A DNA stretch of 64,000 nucleotides. Origin: Maridesulfovibrio sp. (GTDB taxonomy: Bacteria > Desulfobacterota > Desulfovibrionia > Desulfovibrionales > Desulfovibrionaceae). Position numbers and translations under genes: made by a program. Below are positions 35,126 to 43,712 of the stretch, piece after piece (within the stretch, counting starts at the first letter, position 1; every line of letters starts with the position of its first letter). A model generated the notes under the pieces. The model ran no database searches, had not been told where the DNA came from, and saw only the letters and a program-made list of their open reading frames with translations. The stretch is taken from contig NZ_OY787459.1 of NCBI RefSeq assembly GCF_963678865.1, positions 4,290,368-4,354,367 on the forward strand. The letters are read 5' to 3'.

Positions 35126-36619
35126 ATGACAGTTAGCACTGAATTAATTACCAGCGCGCGAATCCTGATCCCGCTCTGCATCACCCTTGTGGCTCCGTTC
35201 TTCATCTGGTTTTTACGGGAGAACATCAACCGCCGCGAGGCCGTATCCATCTGGGCCGGTATCCTGACTTTCATTTCGGTCGCCTCCATGGTTCCGGGTG
35301 TAATGGAAGGCAAGATCGTAGAATATACCCTGTTCACCCTTTTTCCGGGAGTGAAAGTCTCATTTGCTGCGGACGGGCTGTCTTTTATATTCGCCCTGAT
35401 CGCATCATTGCTCTGGGTTTTTGCAACAAGTTATAACATCGGTTACATGCGTACCCTTAATGAACATGCCCAGACCAGATATTATTTCTGTTTTGCGGTT
35501 GCCATTTTCGGTGCCATAGGGGTGGCTTTTTCGGCGAATATATTCACCCTTTATCTTTTTTACGAAATCATTTCCGTATGCACTTACCCGCTGGTTGCCC
35601 ACCATCAGGATGATGAAGCTTTCAACGGGGCACGGAAATATATGGTTTACCTGATGGGTACCTCCAAGCTGTTCCTGCTTCCGGCCATGGTCATGACCTA
35701 TGTGCTTTGCGGAACTCTGGATTTCCATCTCGGTGATGTTGCACAGGGGATCTTCCCGGCTGATGCAGACCCGACTCTGGTGACCATTACTTACGTCCTT
35801 TACATTGCAGGTCTGGCAAAAGCCGCACTCATGCCGTTCCACAACTGGCTTCCTTCAGCAATGGTCGCGCCGACTCCGGTCTCTGCGCTGCTGCATGCGG
35901 TTGCGGTTGTTAAGGCCGGGGTGTTCTCGGTTTCCCGCGTGATCCTTTCCGGCTTCGGGGTGGATCTTATGGACAAATTAGGGTTGGGGCTGCCGACGGC
36001 TTACCTTGCGGCATTCACTATTGTTACTGCCTCGCTTATTGCCCTGACCAAGGACGATATCAAGGCCCGGCTCGCTTATTCCACGGTCAGTCAGCTTTCC
36101 TACATTATTATCGGTGTAGCTATGCTGACCCCGGACGCTGTGCAGGGCGGATTGATGCATATTGCCCACCACGCGTTCTCAAAGATCACCCTGTTCTTCG
36201 GAGCCGGGGCTATCTACGTGGCTACGCATCTTAAGAAGATCAGCCTCATGGATGGGTTGGGCAGGCGAATGCCCTGGACCTTCGGAGCTTTTGCCATTGC
36301 TTCGCTTTCCATGATCGGGGTGCCTCCGGTCTGTGGATTTGCAACCAAGTGGTATCTGGTCAAAGGCGCGGTAAGCATAGGTCAATGGGGGCTGCTTATA
36401 GCTCTGTTGGCAAGTACCCTGCTCAATGCCGGTTATTTCGGCCCCATCGTCTACCGGGCGTTTTTCAAAGCCCCGGCAGAGGGCGCCAATATCGAGCAGT
36501 ACCACGAGGCTCCGCTGTGTATGGTTATCCCGCTGTTCACCACGGCTTTGATTTCGGTCTGGCTGGGACTTTATCCCCAGACCTTCCTGAACTTCATAAA
36601 CGTGTTCGGTAAATTCTAA
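35126..36619 (+). CDS. MrpD-like antiporter subunit of the complex I operon
   Basis: A 497-residue proton-translocating membrane protein of the NuoL/M/N-MrpD family, with about fourteen helices. Conserved features include the helix-five Glu in Y-L-F-Y-E-I-I-S, the Lys-bearing A-G-L-A-K-A-A-L-M-P-F-H-N-W-L-P, the P-T-P-V-S-A-L-L-H-A-V-A-V-V-K-A-G broken helix, and the later K-D-D-I-K-A-R-L-A-Y-S-T-V-S-Q-L. At under 500 residues it lacks the C-terminal lateral helix of NuoL, and it looks closer to subunit D of Mrp Na+/H+ antiporters. It occupies the usual nuoL position after nuoK. Confidence 0.92.
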   Translation: MTVSTELITSARILIPLCITLVAPFFIWFLRENINRREAVSIWAGILTFISVASMVPGVMEGKIVEYTLFTLFPGVKVSFAADGLSFIFALIASLLWVFATSYNIGYMRTLNEHAQTRYYFCFAVAIFGAIGVAFSANIFTLYLFYEIISVCTYPLVAHHQDDEAFNGARKYMVYLMGTSKLFLLPAMVMTYVLCGTLDFHLGDVAQGIFPADADPTLVTITYVLYIAGLAKAALMPFHNWLPSAMVAPTPVSALLHAVAVVKAGVFSVSRVILSGFGVDLMDKLGLGLPTAYLAAFTIVTASLIALTKDDIKARLAYSTVSQLSYIIIGVAMLTPDAVQGGLMHIAHHAFSKITLFFGAGAIYVATHLKKISLMDGLGRRMPWTFGAFAIASLSMIGVPPVCGFATKWYLVKGAVSIGQWGLLIALLASTLLNAGYFGPIVYRAFFKAPAEGANIEQYHEAPLCMVIPLFTTALISVWLGLYPQTFLNFINVFGKF

Positions 36620-36630
36620 GGAGAACCGCC

Positions 36631-36891
36631 ATGAGAGAAAAACTTGGAAACTGGTTCGAAACCCAGCGCACGCAGAAAATGAAGTTCTGGAAGATTCTGT
36701 TCGCAGCCTTCCTTGCCGTGCTGGTGGTGCTTAATTTCTTCATTCATCCGCACCATGCTGAGTATCATTACGATATTTATCCCGGCTTCTGGGAACTGTT
36801 TGCACTTGGTGCATCAGTAGGCATGGTTTTCCTGATGAAGATACTCATTCAACCTTTTCTCGTAGGACCGGAGGAAGACGATGACGCTTAA
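36631..36891 (+). CDS. small two-helix membrane protein of the complex I operon
   Basis: An 86-residue protein with two hydrophobic helices (about 19-38 and 52-75), a His-rich loop H-P-H-H-A-E-Y-H between them and an acidic end E-E-D-D-D. It is not a recognised Nuo subunit. It sits 11 bases after the MrpD-like gene and overlaps the next antiporter gene by 11 bases, so it belongs to the operon and is probably a structural or assembly part of the membrane arm. AAGGAG precedes the ATG. Confidence 0.75.
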   Translation: MREKLGNWFETQRTQKMKFWKILFAAFLAVLVVLNFFIHPHHAEYHYDIYPGFWELFALGASVGMVFLMKILIQPFLVGPEEDDDA

Positions 36892-38653
36892 CGGTTTTCT
36901 CCATCCGGCACTGGCTTTTATCGCCCTGGCAGTGGCTCTGCCGTTTTTCCGGGGCAAACAGTGGAAATGGCTTCTGCTGGTTCCGCCCGTAATTGCCATT
37001 ACTGTTGTTTTCACAGCTACTCTGGGTAATTTCGGGGTTCTCCCGTATCTCGGCAACGTATTGGTGCTGGGCAGGGTGGATAAGCTCTCGCTGGTCTTTG
37101 CAAATGTTTTCGCCATACAGTCGCTCATAGGCATGATTTATGCCCTGCATGTGGATGACAAGGCTCACCATGCTGCAGCAGCTCTTTATGTCGCTGGATC
37201 GTTCGGTTGTGTCTTTGCAGGCGATTACCTGACTCTATTCATCTTCTGGGAACTTATGGCCGTTGCATCCACATTCCTTGTCTGGCTGCATCGTACCAAG
37301 ACTTCCAGCGCAGCAGGATTCAGGTATTTCCTGTTCCACATGCTCGGCGGGCTGTTCCTGCTCGGCGGATTGCTGCTCAGATATTCCGAAATCGGAACTT
37401 TTGCCTTCCTGCCTGTGGACCCCCACGGCATGGAATACTACGATTGGCTGATCCTGACCGGATTCTGCGTCAACGCAGCTGTGGTACCTCTGCACGCATG
37501 GCTGCCTGATGCCTACCCCGAAGCTACTGTCCCCGGCGCAGTTTTCATGTGCGCTTTCACCACCAAGACCGCGGTCTATGTTCTGGCCCGAGGATTCTCT
37601 GGAGTTTACGCGCTGGCGGTGGCCGGAACAATCATGGCTGTCTACGGAGTGCTTTACGCGTCCATGGAGAACAACGCGCGCAGGATTCTTTCCTACCACA
37701 TTGTTTCGCAGGTCGGTTATATGGTTGCCGGTATCGGTATCGGTACGGCCATGTGCATCAACGGTGCTGTGGCTCACGCTTACGCCCACATTCTCTATAA
37801 AGGGCTGCTCTTCATGAGTGTTGGTACCGTGCTTTATGCTACCGGCACTGCCGATCTTGACCGTCTCGGCGGACTGGTCGGAAAACTGCCGATGGTCATG
37901 CTTCTGTATATGGTCGGTGCGGTATCCATTTCCGGTATGCCGTTCTTCAACGGGTTCATATCCAAGACCATGACCATCACCGGGGCTGCCGAGTCGCATC
38001 ACACCCTGCTGGCAATCGGGCTTGAAATCGCTGCAGTAGGTACGTTCCTTTCTGTCGGTATCAAGCTTCCGTATTTTGCCTTCTGGAACAAGCCGGCAAA
38101 AACGGACATCAAGCTTAATCCCATCCCCAAAAATATGTACGTGGCCATGGGTATCGCGGCTTTTCTCTGCTTTGCGCAGGGTGTTTACCCGCAGATGCTC
38201 TACAAACTGCTGCCGTTCCCTGTGGAATATCATCCCTACACCCCTTGGCATCTCCTGCAGGCTTCCATGCTGCTGGCGTTCACCGGAGCAGGGTTCTGGA
38301 TTATGCGTAAGGTAATTATTCCTCACCATGGCCGTAACCTTGATTTCGATAAGCTTTACCGCTTTATCGGCAATATGGGGCTGCTGCTTGTCTGCCGACC
38401 CATTGCATGGGTTGATTCCATCTGGACCACCGTTTACCGGGTGATCGGTCTTAAGTGGCTTATGGATTCTGCTGCAGGGGCATCTTGGTTTGACCGCAAA
38501 GGCATTGATACGGTTGTGGATGGAACCGCCTACACTGTGCGTAATATCGGCAGAACCGGGGCGAAGATTCAGACCGGACGGTTGCAGGATTACCTGGGAC
38601 TGGCCGTGGTTATCGTACTCTGCGTTTACGGCTTAGTCTGGTACTTCGGATAA
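36881..38653 (+). CDS. nuoL: NuoL-like antiporter subunit with lateral-helix tail
   Basis: A 590-residue second antiporter-like subunit. The core has F-W-E-L-M-A-V-A-S-T-F-L-V-W, V-P-L-H-A-W-L-P-D-A-Y-P-E-A-T-V-P-G-A-V, and A-R-R-I-L-S-Y-H-I-V-S-Q-V-G-Y-M. After the core it continues for about 100 residues: the W-F-D-R-K-G-I-D segment, an amphipathic stretch with Q-T-G-R-L-Q-D-Y and a final transmembrane helix, the layout of the NuoL lateral helix HL and TM16. This makes it the better NuoL equivalent, although it comes after the MrpD-like gene and its core is Mrp-like. Start overlaps the small gene by 11 bases. Confidence 0.85.
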   Translation: MTLNGFLHPALAFIALAVALPFFRGKQWKWLLLVPPVIAITVVFTATLGNFGVLPYLGNVLVLGRVDKLSLVFANVFAIQSLIGMIYALHVDDKAHHAAAALYVAGSFGCVFAGDYLTLFIFWELMAVASTFLVWLHRTKTSSAAGFRYFLFHMLGGLFLLGGLLLRYSEIGTFAFLPVDPHGMEYYDWLILTGFCVNAAVVPLHAWLPDAYPEATVPGAVFMCAFTTKTAVYVLARGFSGVYALAVAGTIMAVYGVLYASMENNARRILSYHIVSQVGYMVAGIGIGTAMCINGAVAHAYAHILYKGLLFMSVGTVLYATGTADLDRLGGLVGKLPMVMLLYMVGAVSISGMPFFNGFISKTMTITGAAESHHTLLAIGLEIAAVGTFLSVGIKLPYFAFWNKPAKTDIKLNPIPKNMYVAMGIAAFLCFAQGVYPQMLYKLLPFPVEYHPYTPWHLLQASMLLAFTGAGFWIMRKVIIPHHGRNLDFDKLYRFIGNMGLLLVCRPIAWVDSIWTTVYRVIGLKWLMDSAAGASWFDRKGIDTVVDGTAYTVRNIGRTGAKIQTGRLQDYLGLAVVIVLCVYGLVWYFG

Positions 38654-38666
38654 TGGAGAGAATGCA

Positions 38667-40202
38667 ATGCAAGAAATAGCTTATCCTGTTCTGACTGTCC
38701 TCGTGTTCTTTCCGCTGCTGGCGGCTATAGGGCTTTTCTTCTTGAAAGGCGACAACACCGTCAGGATGTATACACTGGGCGTGTCTATAATTGAACTGGC
38801 GCTCTCGTTTCCGCTCTTTTCCGGATTCAAACTTGAATCCGCCGCCTTCCAGTTTGTGGAAAGGATGGATTGGGTTAAGCAGTGGGGCGTGGAGTATTAC
38901 CTTGGTACAGACGGCATCAGCTTCCTCATGGTGGTGCTGACGATTGCGGTTCTGCCGCTTTGTGTGCTCTGTTCCTGGAACTATATTCAGACGAGGGTCA
39001 AAGAATTCCACTTCTGCCTGCTGTTTATGACTGCGGCTTGTGTGGGAGTCTTTACTTCCCTTGATCTGGTTCTTTTCTATGTTTTCTGGGAAGCAATGCT
39101 GATTCCCATGTATCTGCTCATCGCGGTCTGGGGCGGACCTGAGAAACGTTATGCGTCTCTCAAGTTCTTCCTGTATACTCTGGCCGGTTCTGCATTGCTG
39201 CTGGTGGCTATCGTTGCTTTCAGGATTGCCGGCGGAACCTTCGCCATACCGGAACTGATGGAACAGAACTTTACCTTCAGCTTCCAGTTCTGGGCTTTTC
39301 TGGCTCTGGCTCTGGCTTTTGCGATTAAAGTACCCATGTTCCCCTTCCACACATGGCTGCCTGCCGCACACGTGCAGGCACCAACAGCCGGATCGGTAAT
39401 TCTGGCCTCAGTGCTCTTGAAGATGGGAACTTATGGTTTTCTGCGGTTTAACCTGCCGTTGACCCCGGCTGCCAGTGAATACTTTGCCCCGTTAATGATT
39501 GCCATCTCCATTGCCGGAATCTTATACGGCGGGATTGTGGCTCTCGGGCAGAACGATATTAAAAAAGTTATCGCTTATTCATCCGTTGGCCATATGGGAT
39601 TTGTCACTCTCGGCATATTCCTTTTCAACCAGCGCGGGCTGGAAGGTGCTCTCTTTCAGATGCTCAACCACGGTATTACCACCGGTGGACTGTTTATGAT
39701 GATCGGGGCAATCTACGAACGCAGTCACAGCCGTGAGCTGGGAGATAACCTTGGTCTCGGCAAATACATGCCCGCATACATGTTCTTTTGGGGCCTGTTT
39801 GCGCTTTCGTCATTCGGATTTCCCGGAACCAACAGCTTCGTGGGCGAGATTCTTGTTTTCGTAGGCGCATTTGAGCAGAATCCTTGGGTCGGTGCCTTCA
39901 TGGTTCCCGGTGCCATGGTTGCTGCAGCTTATATGCTGCGTGTTTCCCTGAAACTGGCATGGGGTCGTCCCACATCATGGAAAAAATGGCCTGACCTAAA
40001 CATGCGGGAATGGACCTATCTCGTCATTCCGGCAGTTTTCGTCCTTTACATCGGCCTGGCTCCGGGACTTTGTTTCAAGGTCATGGATGCCTCACTGGTC
40101 AAGTTGGAAAAGGACGTCAAGGAAGGAGCCAAGGTTGTTTCCATAGATAAAGAACGGCCTATGGATGTAGCCCTTAATTCCCTCAAGGGAATTCTTAAGT
40201 AA
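38667..40202 (+). CDS. nuoM: complex I subunit M
   Basis: A 511-residue antiporter-like subunit with about fourteen helices. Signatures are F-Y-V-F-W-E-A-M-L-I-P-M-Y (key Glu of helix five), F-A-I-K-V-P-M-F-P-F-H-T-W-L-P-A-A-H-V-Q-A-P-T-A-G-S-V-I-L-A with the pumping Lys, and K-K-V-I-A-Y-S-S-V-G-H-M-G. Normal family length and all charged residues in place. 13 bases after the NuoL-like gene. Confidence 0.96.
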   Translation: MQEIAYPVLTVLVFFPLLAAIGLFFLKGDNTVRMYTLGVSIIELALSFPLFSGFKLESAAFQFVERMDWVKQWGVEYYLGTDGISFLMVVLTIAVLPLCVLCSWNYIQTRVKEFHFCLLFMTAACVGVFTSLDLVLFYVFWEAMLIPMYLLIAVWGGPEKRYASLKFFLYTLAGSALLLVAIVAFRIAGGTFAIPELMEQNFTFSFQFWAFLALALAFAIKVPMFPFHTWLPAAHVQAPTAGSVILASVLLKMGTYGFLRFNLPLTPAASEYFAPLMIAISIAGILYGGIVALGQNDIKKVIAYSSVGHMGFVTLGIFLFNQRGLEGALFQMLNHGITTGGLFMMIGAIYERSHSRELGDNLGLGKYMPAYMFFWGLFALSSFGFPGTNSFVGEILVFVGAFEQNPWVGAFMVPGAMVAAAYMLRVSLKLAWGRPTSWKKWPDLNMREWTYLVIPAVFVLYIGLAPGLCFKVMDASLVKLEKDVKEGAKVVSIDKERPMDVALNSLKGILK

Positions 40203-40220
40203 GCAACAGGAGATATTGAA

Positions 40221-41642
40221 ATGAATGTGAATCTATATCTTTTCATGCCGGAACTTTCCATGTTCCTGATTATTACCCTGTTGTTTGTGCAGGCTGTCGG
40301 TAGTGAGAAGATGCGTGATAAAGTCGGAGTCTGGCTGCCTATTGCGTCTTTTCTTCCGGTGATAGTCTCATTACTTTCGGTGGGGCAGGAAGGGCTGTCT
40401 TTTCATGGAGCCTATCTGGTTGATCCGCTTTCGCAATTTTTCAAAGTTGCTATTGCCATCGGCTTTTGCGTGACTGTCTTCAATGCTTCCCGTCAGCCTA
40501 CATTGCTGCAGGAGAAAAGGTCCGACTACTTCCTTTTCCTTGCCATCAGTGCATGGGGGCTGATGATGCTCGCTTCTTCCGTGGAGTTGATCACCATATA
40601 CCTTGCGTTGGAACTTTCCTCCTACGCTCTCTATGCCATCATTGCCCTGCGGGCCAAGGATAAGGGCGCGGCGGAAGCGGCGATCAAGTATATCATGTTC
40701 GGCGCAATCTCCACCGCAGTGGCTTTGTACGGGTTCTCTTACATCCTTGCCGGTATGCATACCACTTACCTTGCCGAACTGGTCCAGAAAACATGGTCCT
40801 TCGAGGCCGCTCCCATGGCCGTGACCGGTATGGCCTTGTTTCTGCTGGGCATGTTTTACAAGCTGGCTCTGTTCCCGTTCCACTTTTGGTGTCCGGATGT
40901 TTACGAAGGTGCCAGCAATGAAACCGCAGCTTTTGTGGCAACCCTGCCCAAGCTTGGCGCGGTGGTTATCCTGATCCGTCTGGCTGCCATGTTCAAACCC
41001 GGTTACGATATTACTACCATAATTGCCGTGCTCGGTGCGTTGTCCATGACTTTCGGTAACCTTGCTGCGCTCGTGCAGCGTGATGTAAAGCGTATCCTCG
41101 GTTATTCCTCTGTAGCTCATGCTGGATACATCATGATTGGTCTGGTTTCAGGGACGGCTGAAGGATTGGCGGCGGCATCATTTTACGCACTGGCCTATGT
41201 GGCTATGAACCTGACCTGTTTCTGGGTGGTCAGCCGCGTTTCTGTTGATGGGCGCAACCTGCAGCTGGATGACCTGAACGGCCTGCACAAGCGTGCTCCG
41301 GCCCTTGCCTTTGCACTGGCAGTAGGGGCATTCGCGCTGGTGGGCCTTCCGCCAATGGCTGGATTCATGGGCAAGCTCTTCCTGTTCTCATCCGGCTGGA
41401 ATCATGGTTACAACTGGCTGATCATTATCGCCGGGATCAACACCGCAATTTCCATCTACTACTATCTTGGAATGGTTCGCCATGCCTATACCAAGGACGC
41501 AGTTGAAGGAACACCTCTGCCGGATACCTCCACATTCAGCTTTGCAGGAGCGGCTCTGCTTTCCCTGCTGGTGTTGGGATTGGGTATGATGCCTGCCGGT
41601 GTGTTTGACTTCGCCTTGAAGGTGGGGAGTATCATGCCGTAG
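40221..41642 (+). CDS. nuoN: complex I subunit N
   Basis: A 473-residue antiporter-like subunit nearest the quinone end. Marks include Y-L-A-L-E-L-S-S-Y-A-L-Y-A, F-Y-K-L-A-L-F-P-F-H-F-W-C-P-D-V-Y-E-G-A, and R-D-V-K-R-I-L-G-Y-S-S-V-A-H-A-G-Y. CAGGAG precedes the ATG. It is the last gene of the operon and is followed 29 bases later by a terminator. Confidence 0.96.
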   Translation: MNVNLYLFMPELSMFLIITLLFVQAVGSEKMRDKVGVWLPIASFLPVIVSLLSVGQEGLSFHGAYLVDPLSQFFKVAIAIGFCVTVFNASRQPTLLQEKRSDYFLFLAISAWGLMMLASSVELITIYLALELSSYALYAIIALRAKDKGAAEAAIKYIMFGAISTAVALYGFSYILAGMHTTYLAELVQKTWSFEAAPMAVTGMALFLLGMFYKLALFPFHFWCPDVYEGASNETAAFVATLPKLGAVVILIRLAAMFKPGYDITTIIAVLGALSMTFGNLAALVQRDVKRILGYSSVAHAGYIMIGLVSGTAEGLAAASFYALAYVAMNLTCFWVVSRVSVDGRNLQLDDLNGLHKRAPALAFALAVGAFALVGLPPMAGFMGKLFLFSSGWNHGYNWLIIIAGINTAISIYYYLGMVRHAYTKDAVEGTPLPDTSTFSFAGAALLSLLVLGLGMMPAGVFDFALKVGSIMP

Positions 41643-41670
41643 GGTTTGTTACTGGATACAAATTGAATTG

Positions 41671-41706
41671 AAAGCTCCCTCCGTCGTAAGACGGGGGGAG
41701 CTTTTT
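41671..41706 (+). terminator. terminator of the complex I operon
   Basis: 14-15 bp stem from 41671 to 41705 with loop GTAA (one T-G pair) and a T5 tail. Confidence 0.92.
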
Positions 41707-41843
41707 GGGGTGTAATAGATTTTTTGCTCTAGTATTACTTTTGTGATTCCATTACAACTCAGATTGATGTGTATATGAGGTCATCAATTTATTATGCTAA
41801 ATTGTAAGTTGTTTTTATAGTAGTTGTTGTATGGGTCGTGTTT

Positions 41844-42914
41844 ATGAGAAATAGTTTTTTGAGATTATTAGCATTGTTGTTTTCCGGGGCATTGGTTCCT
41901 ATGCTTTATATGCCTGGCTCTGTCTTTTTTGAAAAGTCCGACAACGCTGAAATCAGTAAGACTGCAATTAATTTAAAAACTGAACCTGCAAAGCTCATAA
42001 ATCCTTTCCGAACGGAAAATCTACTTGGATCAGATAGTCAATTTGACTCTGGTTACAAGATGAACCTTCAAGATAACTATATTGAATTGTTTAAAAGATA
42101 CATGGATTCATTGTGGGGTAATATGAAGCATGACTCTGCAGAGAATATTATAGATAATAACCTTACTTCTGAAATTGTTAGTTCTGTATTTTATTATCCA
42201 AATTTCGATGATGTCAAATTTATAATTCCTATTGGTTGTTGTTTTCCATTATTTGACAGTAAGCTGAATGTACATGAATATACAAATTCTATTAAACCAG
42301 AATATACATCTCCTGATTATGATTCCTATTTGTATGTCGAAGATAAGATTAGTTGCTATTATAATGAAAAGAAATGGGAATTAAAGGAAATATTAAGAAT
42401 GTGTTTGAGACACCCTTCAGCTGTTGAGTTATTTTATGCTAAAAAAAAGTCTCTTATAATTAACGCAATTGAACAAAAAGTTACTGTCAGGAATAGAATC
42501 TCGGTATGCGAATTGATTGATTGCATTGTGGAGTCCTTTAGGCTCATCTTAGATGATAGTTATAGGCGTACATTTAGGGCATATTTGGATAGAGAGTCTA
42601 CTTTTCTAGAGTTGATAGATAGAAAAAGGGTTTTTCGGAATAGTCACCTCCGTCGTCAGGATATGCGGGAGTATCCTCTGATGGTTCCTGAAGAGTATAA
42701 AATAAATAAAGATATTATTGAAGTGTACACTAGTTTAAATTCATTAAGAGTGGAATTGTTTGATAAAACGAAAAGTTTTAGAGCTACTTCTTTTGCATAT
42801 CGTCGATACCTAGATGGCGGCACTGCCTTGGTTGAAAAATACATCGAAATTATAACCGATGTGCGTGATTCCTTGTCTGCTAATCCTCCCGAAGCTCAAC
42901 TAACATCTCAGTAG
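41844..42914 (+). CDS. hypothetical AT-rich gene
   Basis: A 356-residue protein that I do not recognise. The N terminus has a hydrophobic stretch (about residues 5-25), so it may be exported or anchored; the rest is hydrophilic, rich in Asn, Asp, Ser, Tyr and Lys, with no clear repeat or catalytic motif. Codon use is conspicuously A/T-ended compared with the complex I genes before it and feoB after it, which suggests recent acquisition or a poorly expressed accessory gene. There is no good Shine-Dalgarno; GTG 41838 is an alternative start. Its 3' end overlaps the opposite-strand gene by 35 bases. Confidence 0.6.
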   Translation: MRNSFLRLLALLFSGALVPMLYMPGSVFFEKSDNAEISKTAINLKTEPAKLINPFRTENLLGSDSQFDSGYKMNLQDNYIELFKRYMDSLWGNMKHDSAENIIDNNLTSEIVSSVFYYPNFDDVKFIIPIGCCFPLFDSKLNVHEYTNSIKPEYTSPDYDSYLYVEDKISCYYNEKKWELKEILRMCLRHPSAVELFYAKKKSLIINAIEQKVTVRNRISVCELIDCIVESFRLILDDSYRRTFRAYLDRESTFLELIDRKRVFRNSHLRRQDMREYPLMVPEEYKINKDIIEVYTSLNSLRVELFDKTKSFRATSFAYRRYLDGGTALVEKYIEIITDVRDSLSANPPEAQLTSQ

Positions 42915-43572
42915 TAAATCCCATAAATCGGTATTCCCCCTGAATCATGCCAAGTCCTGCTGCAAAGGTGAATACTTTTGTTTCAGGTGAATAACTTCCT
43001 TCCATAACTTCAACGCGTATAATCCGCCGTTTTTTGCTAAGTATTACTTCTTCGCTTTCTTCTATTATCTTGCTCGTGTATTTCTTTTTTCCGGGTTTGT
43101 ATTTTTTCTTATAATCAGGGTCATTCATTGCAAGGTCTAAGGTGACACCTTCTTCTGTCTTTGGGGAAATTTCCTTGTAGATTATCTTTGTGCCTACCGC
43201 TTGTTGCGTATATCTGGTGATCAGTTCATTGTTTTTAATAGGTAGAGGAGTTGTGCTTGCTGGAGATTCGGTGGCAACTTTTTCTTTTTGTTGTTCAATC
43301 GGAAATTGTGGAGGAGGGAAGGTGATTCTTTCTTCTATCAGATATACACCATCTGCAGAAACTCCGAGACAGGTCCGTTTTGTAACCGCACCTCCGGGAT
43401 TATTCAAAGTAATGGTTTCACCCGGAGCAGGGCCTATGAACATTTCCGCCTTAAGATCGTCACTGATGTGTACGTAATTGTGCCTGTTCAATAAGAATAT
43501 TAAGAGCAGCAGTGCACCGGCTATAATAGTCTGCTTTTTGGAAAGTTTCGGTATGGTGATTTTTTTTAGCAT
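42880..43572 (-). CDS. hypothetical protein with N-terminal membrane anchor
   Basis: A 230-residue protein, not recognised. One transmembrane helix lies at about residues 18-35 after a Lys-rich start, followed by a hydrophilic domain with a Pro/Ser/Thr linker (around 95-115) and a Lys-rich basic block (P-G-K-K-K-Y-T-S-K). It is probably anchored with the C-terminal domain outside. The frame stays open to 43665, but that would run into the FeoB terminator hairpin, so I start at the ATG at 43572, which lacks a clear ribosome site. It overlaps the convergent AT-rich gene by 35 bases. Confidence 0.55.
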   Translation of the reverse strand: MLKKITIPKLSKKQTIIAGALLLLIFLLNRHNYVHISDDLKAEMFIGPAPGETITLNNPGGAVTKRTCLGVSADGVYLIEERITFPPPQFPIEQQKEKVATESPASTTPLPIKNNELITRYTQQAVGTKIIYKEISPKTEEGVTLDLAMNDPDYKKKYKPGKKKYTSKIIEESEEVILSKKRRIIRVEVMEGSYSPETKVFTFAAGLGMIQGEYRFMGFTTEMLVELRED

Positions 43573-43650
43573 TACGGAGGTTTCTTTAGCAGGTTTCAGC
43601 GGGGAAAGAAATAGGCTTATGAATACTAAAATTATGGTATTTATATAGCA

Positions 43651-43684
43651 AAAGCGGAGAACCATGTTTATGGTTCTCCGCTTT
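43651..43684 (-). terminator. terminator after feoB
   Basis: Perfect 15-bp stem (43651-43665 with 43670-43684) with a 4-base loop; on the minus strand it ends in CTTTTGC. Confidence 0.88.
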
Positions 43685-43712
43685 CTATTTAGGTTGCGGA
43701 AAATGCTTGCAG

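Noticed and set aside
37235..38329. 364-codon minus-strand frame opposite the NuoL-like gene
   Set aside because: Antisense of a membrane protein gene with no ribosome site; rich in His, Gly and Ser as expected of a shadow.
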